Assembly: GCA_000708835.1 (NCBI GenBank)
Contig: DF237173.1
Location: 25,438-89,437 of the forward strand
Reading direction: 5' to 3'
Length of the DNA stretch: 64,000 bases
Source: Klebsormidium nitens
Lineage: Eukaryota > Streptophyta > Klebsormidiophyceae > Klebsormidiales > Klebsormidiaceae
This document shows positions 59,801 through 64,000 of this stretch, piece after piece. How positions within the stretch are numbered: the first letter of the stretch is position 1; every line of letters starts with the position of its first letter. Both the position numbers and the translations under genes were made by a program. The notes beneath the pieces are model-generated. The model was not told the origin of the DNA. It worked only from the letters and a program-made list of their open reading frames with translations, and searched no databases.

Positions 59801-62794
59801 TCACGTCCGCAGGCTCGACCTGGAGGCCATCGCCGCCAGCTGTTCCGACCCCAGCGCCCTCGTCGGCTTTCTGCAGCGCCGCCGGGCCGAGCCGCAGGTT
59901 GGCCGCCGGTTGACGATCGCCGCGCTACAGTCGATGCTAGCCGAGCGCAGTCCCCTGCATGCGGTGGGGGCCGCTCTGGACGTCGTTGCGCTGGCGTGTG
60001 CGAGCGCCATGAAAGTGGTGAGGACGGATCCGAAATCTCGGTTGTGAATCTAAAGGGGGTCTGGTGTCGACAATCTGATGCCAATCACAACCGGTCCAAC
60101 ATCGAATGGGAATTTCTAACCGACGGAGCCAGGGACTTGGCAAAGGCCTGCTTCTCAGTTGCGCAGTATCCGGCATGCTATAGCGTGTCCAGTTACGGAC
60201 GTTTCGTTTGAAAGCAACAACACACAGTCCTAGGTGTATTCTGTGTGTTAGTAGGATAGAAACACGAAGGGATGGTTTCTCGAAATGGCTTCTTGCAGCA
60301 GCCTTTAGGGAGATTCCTTTCGAATTAGTGATGGGTCGGGATTTAAATAAGGCTTGCAAAATGTTGAACCGGACATAGATGGCATGTGAATGGGACGGCG
60401 TTCTCAATAGGGCTGTTCTGCAAGTGCGTGGCCCTGGAGGACAGTTCGTTGAGGGCGGTGTCTTTTTGCCTTTGTTCACGGCAGGTAGCGCTGTGTTTCT
60501 GTCCACATGGACCTTGCCTAGAAGGGGATGACGTCGCCAATGTCATTCTCGGTTGCACCTCAACGACTATTCAGCTGACTTCTTGGCAGTTTACTTGCTT
60601 TGGGTGGTCACCTCCGAGTCGGCGCTCGATGCTAAAGTTCCTGCAATTCTGGCGGTCTCTGGAAGCCGCGAATGTCGGCCAGCTTATCGCAGCCCTGACA
60701 GAAGTGATGGAAGTAGAACGCGGACTCCCGGCCTGTCACTTTCGATGACCCCCTTCAGTTGTAACCTTCAAATCGACGGTCCAACAGGTCTCTCCGGCAG
60801 AATTTTCCGTCGATATTCCTGCTTTTGTAGCCAAGGGGGCTCGCGAGGGTTGCGCGGCGATCCATGTTCTCCCTCCATCCGTTCTGACAGTCACGATAAG
60901 TGGCTGAGTGTCAAGCACGTTTTCATTTGCAGACCAGCCAAGCGCTCTCCGCCCCCTCCCCCGGCCCCTCTGCCCGCATTACCCCCGCACATCTGCGCCT
61001 CGCCCACGCGCGGCCGCTCGGCGCACCCCCGGCCAACGAGGCGACGACGTCAGCGCAGCCCGTAGGGGAACACGTGGCGGCGTCTGAGCTGCCGCGGCTG
61101 CTGTCGAGCGGCTTCGCAGGGCCCCCACCGCAGAGAGAGGAGGAGAAGCCGCCTGAACTGCGCGAGGGGAGTAGTACGACCGGTGTGGATAAGGGGGAGA
61201 CCGGGGAAAGGGAGAAGGGGGGTGGTAAAAGTGGGTATCTGGAAGGAAGAGAGGACGGAGGAGGAAACGGGAGGGCAGAGGAGGATGGCGCGTCGGGAGG
61301 TGAGGGCGCTGAGGAAAAGGGGAGAAAACCAAGCGCCGAGGCGAAAGGCAAAGGGAAAGTAGAACTGGGAGCCAGCCCCGGTCCCCTTAGCGAACCCAGC
61401 CAAAATCGTCGGTGGCCTACCGACCGGCCCAAACTGTCCCTCGGCGAGATCCGCCCAGATGACCCCGAACCGAGTGCGTCCCGCCCCTCCTCAAGCGGCC
61501 GGGTCGTTCCCCCGGGGGGTCCTCCCTCCCTGCAAAACAGCCCGGTGTGGCGTGTGCTGTCCCCGGTGGTTCCTCCCGACGAGGTGTTCTCGCAGGTCCT
61601 GAGGGACGCCCCTAGAGAGGGATCCCCCGGGGCTTTGTACCTGGCAGCGGTGCTGATCGAACATATACGGAGCTTGGCGGCGGTGGACTTGCGCACCCCC
61701 CCGGAAGTGTACGAGCTGCTGATCCGGCTGCTGCTGCAGGAGGGGCGGGCGGGGCAACTCACGGCGCTGCTCGAAAGCAAGGTGGGGGCTATCTCTTTCT
61801 CTTTTACCTACAAAGGCATGAAACTCAATCTGCAGAGCCGTACAAGAGCTCGCGCTGTTCTTCATTTTCAAGGGCCAGAAACGTTGTTTGACATACCGAG
61901 AGGTCGATATCCTTTGGACCTCCCTAGTCTTCTTTTATGGAGACCTCCTGGCCTACTTTCTCAAGCAGGGAACATGGTCCCCCGAGAGCTTCTTCTCCAG
62001 AACTCCGCTCTGCACCTGTAATGGTGTAGGCCTCCAAAAATCGTCTAAGTTTATCATACCAGTCCCGCCTTTCCAACCTGGTCTGACCTTGGAACGTTTT
62101 TTGCAGGTAATCGAGCCGTCCGTGGCCGTAGCCCAGCAGCTTCTTGGGGAAGCGGTGGATCAGCCGGACGTCCGCTCGATTGGTCTAAGCATGCTGCGGA
62201 CGCTGAAGGCACACAGGTGGGCTCCCTAATTGTCTGCATTGTCCGACTCCAGACGCAGAATGCGGGATCTGAAAAGTGTTCAAGCATACGACTTTGTTCT
62301 GCTTAAACGTGCCTGCGGGTCCCAGGCACAAAGGAGAGGTATGCGGTCTGTGTCGGCTGATCAAAATGTTGGTATGTATGTAGATTTCAGAGGTACAATT
62401 GCACTTATCCAGGATTATCTGCCGCTTGTCAAGTTGGTCGGACTTTGCAACTACTTTAAAATCTGTCCTTCCAATGCGACCGGTTCATCTTCCATCCTGT
62501 TGTCTCAAGAAGTCCTCTTCCGCTTGGAACAGGGAATACGTGGACGCCCTCTTGGCGTTTGGAAACCTTACGGAGGCCATGCGTTACGTACGTCATCAGC
62601 AGGTCGAAGACGTCATCCCGCCCGCGTCCTTCCTGGAGCGGGCCGTAACACTGGGGAATAAGCAGTTACTGGCTGCAGTGTACCGTTTCTGTGTGGATTC
62701 TATACCGGGCTTTGCAAACTCGCCGGACCAGAGGCTGTATCTGCCAGTCCTTCAGCAGCAAGTGGCAGCAGGGGGAGAGGGCGCACCCTGGTAG
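56897..62794 (+). CDS. RMC1: RMC1/Mic1-like subunit of the Mon1-Ccz1 Rab7 exchange-factor complex
   Basis: RMC1 (C18orf8, Mic1 domain) supports the Mon1-Ccz1 complex that activates Rab7 on late endosomes and autophagosomes. Seven exons join in phase to 809 residues: 56897-57351, 57948-58248, 58849-59096, 59813-60017, 60933-61781, 62107-62216 and 62533-62794. The N-terminal half is a beta-propeller region (GALGVMYDDGNKLLLVPAQG, ADLVFVTSGGLEMYA, YTHESRMVLLASGMQCKS, INVVDSTLVIHNTDSG). The C-terminal half is helical, from LDLEAIAASC through the Mic1 domain (IEHIRSLAAVDL, QQLLGEAVDQPDVRSIGLSM) to MRYVRHQQVEDVIPPASFLE. Exon 5 inserts about 200 low-complexity Pro/Glu/Gly/Lys residues before the Mic1 domain. 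Intron 3 contains a decayed copy of the exon 4 start. The call rests on Mic1-domain similarity recalled for plant relatives such as At3g12010. Confidence 0.9.
59697..59745 (+). repeat. Decayed copy of RMC1 exon 4 start in intron 3
   Basis: GTCCGCAAGCTCAATCTGGA at 59697 corresponds to GTCCGCAGGCTCGACCTGGA at 59805, and similarity continues for about 20 more bases with small indels. The offset is 108 bp. The acceptor is altered from CAGG to CAAG, so the AG has shifted by one base. The pyrimidine-rich intron end before each copy is only loosely similar. Confidence 0.8.
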
Positions 62795-64000
62795 CTCTTG
62801 ACAAGGTTTCAAGTCGAGAAAGTTACATGCGGAAGAGATCGTCGAGCTGATGAAGGGCAAATTAAAGGACTTGAACATTCCCGTGATACTGAGACGTTGT
62901 ATCAATTGCGTCAGTTCGCCCCCAAGCTTGTAAGTCGAGATGAACCATTGACTGATGCGCATTCAATCTTGTTCTCCCTTGCAACCTAATCCATATACAC
63001 CCCGGACGGACTTTGTTCAAAACGAGTCCATCTGGCCGCCAAATTGGAACCGTGTTTGCAAGCGGCACTGAGGTTGGGTGATAGCGGCTTGGCATGCTTG
63101 CAACGTTCCGTCCAGTGAATAAGCTTCAAACAATCAGAACTTGCCGGCTCCCAACCTTAAGTTATCTGATACCCGGTCTTCCCGCCTAGCGTATTTGAGA
63201 CATGTTGCAAGTGTGTCCCAGGATGTTGCATGCTAAACTTCTGGCCACAGTTGTTAAGGCCTTGAAGAATTGACGTTCATGCACTTGCCTCCTCCGCGTT
63301 GTTCATGCTTCAATTGCCTGTGCTTCATACTGTAAAAGGTTATCTTCGAGTTGAAGATCGTTGTAGCGCATTGATTACAAGCAATGTGATAGTTGACAAC
63401 ATTGTCCATGAATCCACGTTCCTTACAATCTGCCAAGTCTACGAGACCTGAAAACACTCATGCGACATGTGAATCAAGACAATCACCGCTGCACAGCAGG
63501 CATTAGGGGGGGCACGAGATACATTTGAAGTTAGGTAGCCCATGGCAGCCGAAAAAGCCCTCGACATGCCACCACTGCTGAGAGCCACACCAATCCCTCC
63601 ACACACAGCAGTTTGGAAAACAGAACAGAAGCACGATGACTCTCGGTATATATCTATATTGGCTTCCGGTAATTCGCAATTGCACTGCATCACGCAAGCT
63701 CTTGTTCCATATACGTTATGAACATGTGAACGATATCTTGCGCGTATAGCACTAGGGCAAGGTGGAAAGGTGCTAGGATGTTTCCTCCGCAGTGGCATGC
63801 ATGAGTGCATGACAGGGCCAGCACAGAGAATCTGGCTTCCGATGCAAAACATGGATTCGATACCCGCGACCGACGGAGCCCTTGGGCAGCCGCAAAACCG
63901 AGACCTCGTCGAAGACCGACGTTCAGCGTCAGGTGCATAATGCACCATCTGCAACCTCAGCTCTGGACTCTATATGTAGGTACAACAAAGTATTGATGTT
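62795..64000. other. Right-end non-coding region, CATG-rich
   Basis: No gene was recognised in the last 1.2 kb; the minus-strand open frames near 63439-63954 are Cys/Ser-rich and lack domain similarity. About 15 CATG occur between 63000 and 64000, several in GCATGC or TGCATG contexts. This resembles the convergent spacers elsewhere, which suggests that a minus-strand gene ends near or beyond the right edge. Confidence 0.4.

Noticed and set aside
60923-61780. 285-codon antisense open frame opposite RMC1 exon 5
   Set aside because: It is the complement of a low-complexity GC-rich insert; the sense frame joins in phase to the Mic1 domain.
3971-62794. A functional cluster of endomembrane genes (V-ATPase d, golgin, RMC1)
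   Set aside because: The genes are far apart, on alternating strands and mixed with translation and RNA genes; nothing shows joint regulation.
63840-63900. tRNA-like T-arm around GGATTCGATACCC
   Set aside because: No A-box or acceptor stem pairs with it at a suitable distance.

Overview
The window is nuclear DNA of a green plant-lineage eukaryote. Its genes are cut by many GT-AG introns of about 100-1,500 bp (one is GC-AG), GC content is moderate, and proteins resemble land-plant and algal families: plant-type MCTS1, a group with an HGCCVLQ Pumilio repeat, a plant-type AlkB homologue, a divergent two-repeat MYB and an organelle-type RsmB. A streptophyte alga of the Klebsormidium kind fits gene density (about 5 kb per gene) and base composition best. 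That assignment is inference. No prokaryotic, viral or CRISPR features were seen.

Layout, left to right: histidine acid phosphatase (-, C-terminus beyond the left edge); V-ATPase subunit d (+); MCTS1 (-); AlkB-like dioxygenase (+); NusB/RsmB rRNA cytosine methyltransferase (-); CCCH-Pumilio RNA-binding protein (+); golgin-84-like coiled-coil protein (-); MORN-repeat protein with an assembly gap (+); MYB-type protein (-); WD40 protein (+); an unrecognised basic protein (-); RMC1/Mic1 (+). The twelve loci alternate strand perfectly, so every promoter region is divergent and every 3' end convergent. Several convergent spacers are strikingly rich in CATG/TGCA palindromes.

The most interesting structure lies inside introns. 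In five genes (Pumilio, RsmB, MORN, RMC1, V-ATPase d) the intron just upstream of a functional exon carries one to five decayed tandem copies of the same roughly 90-150 bp unit: the last few dozen bases of the intron, the 3' splice site and the first 40-75 bases of the exon. The 3'-most copy is always the functional exon. Pumilio intron 2 holds an array of six units at 107-133 bp spacing. This looks like a recurrent process that lengthens introns and leaves decoy acceptor sites.

Other oddities are: in-frame amber codons interrupting the MYB locus and the unrecognised gene; a CCCH finger joined to a PUF domain; a long insert in the AlkB catalytic core; a tRNA-like element in a V-ATPase intron; and a sequence gap whose two flanks are near-repeats of each other. 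Exon borders were worked out by hand from splice consensus, reading phase and remembered family conservation, not from transcripts. The genes are ordinary housekeeping functions (membrane traffic and acidification, translation and RNA control) and do not form an obvious pathway.
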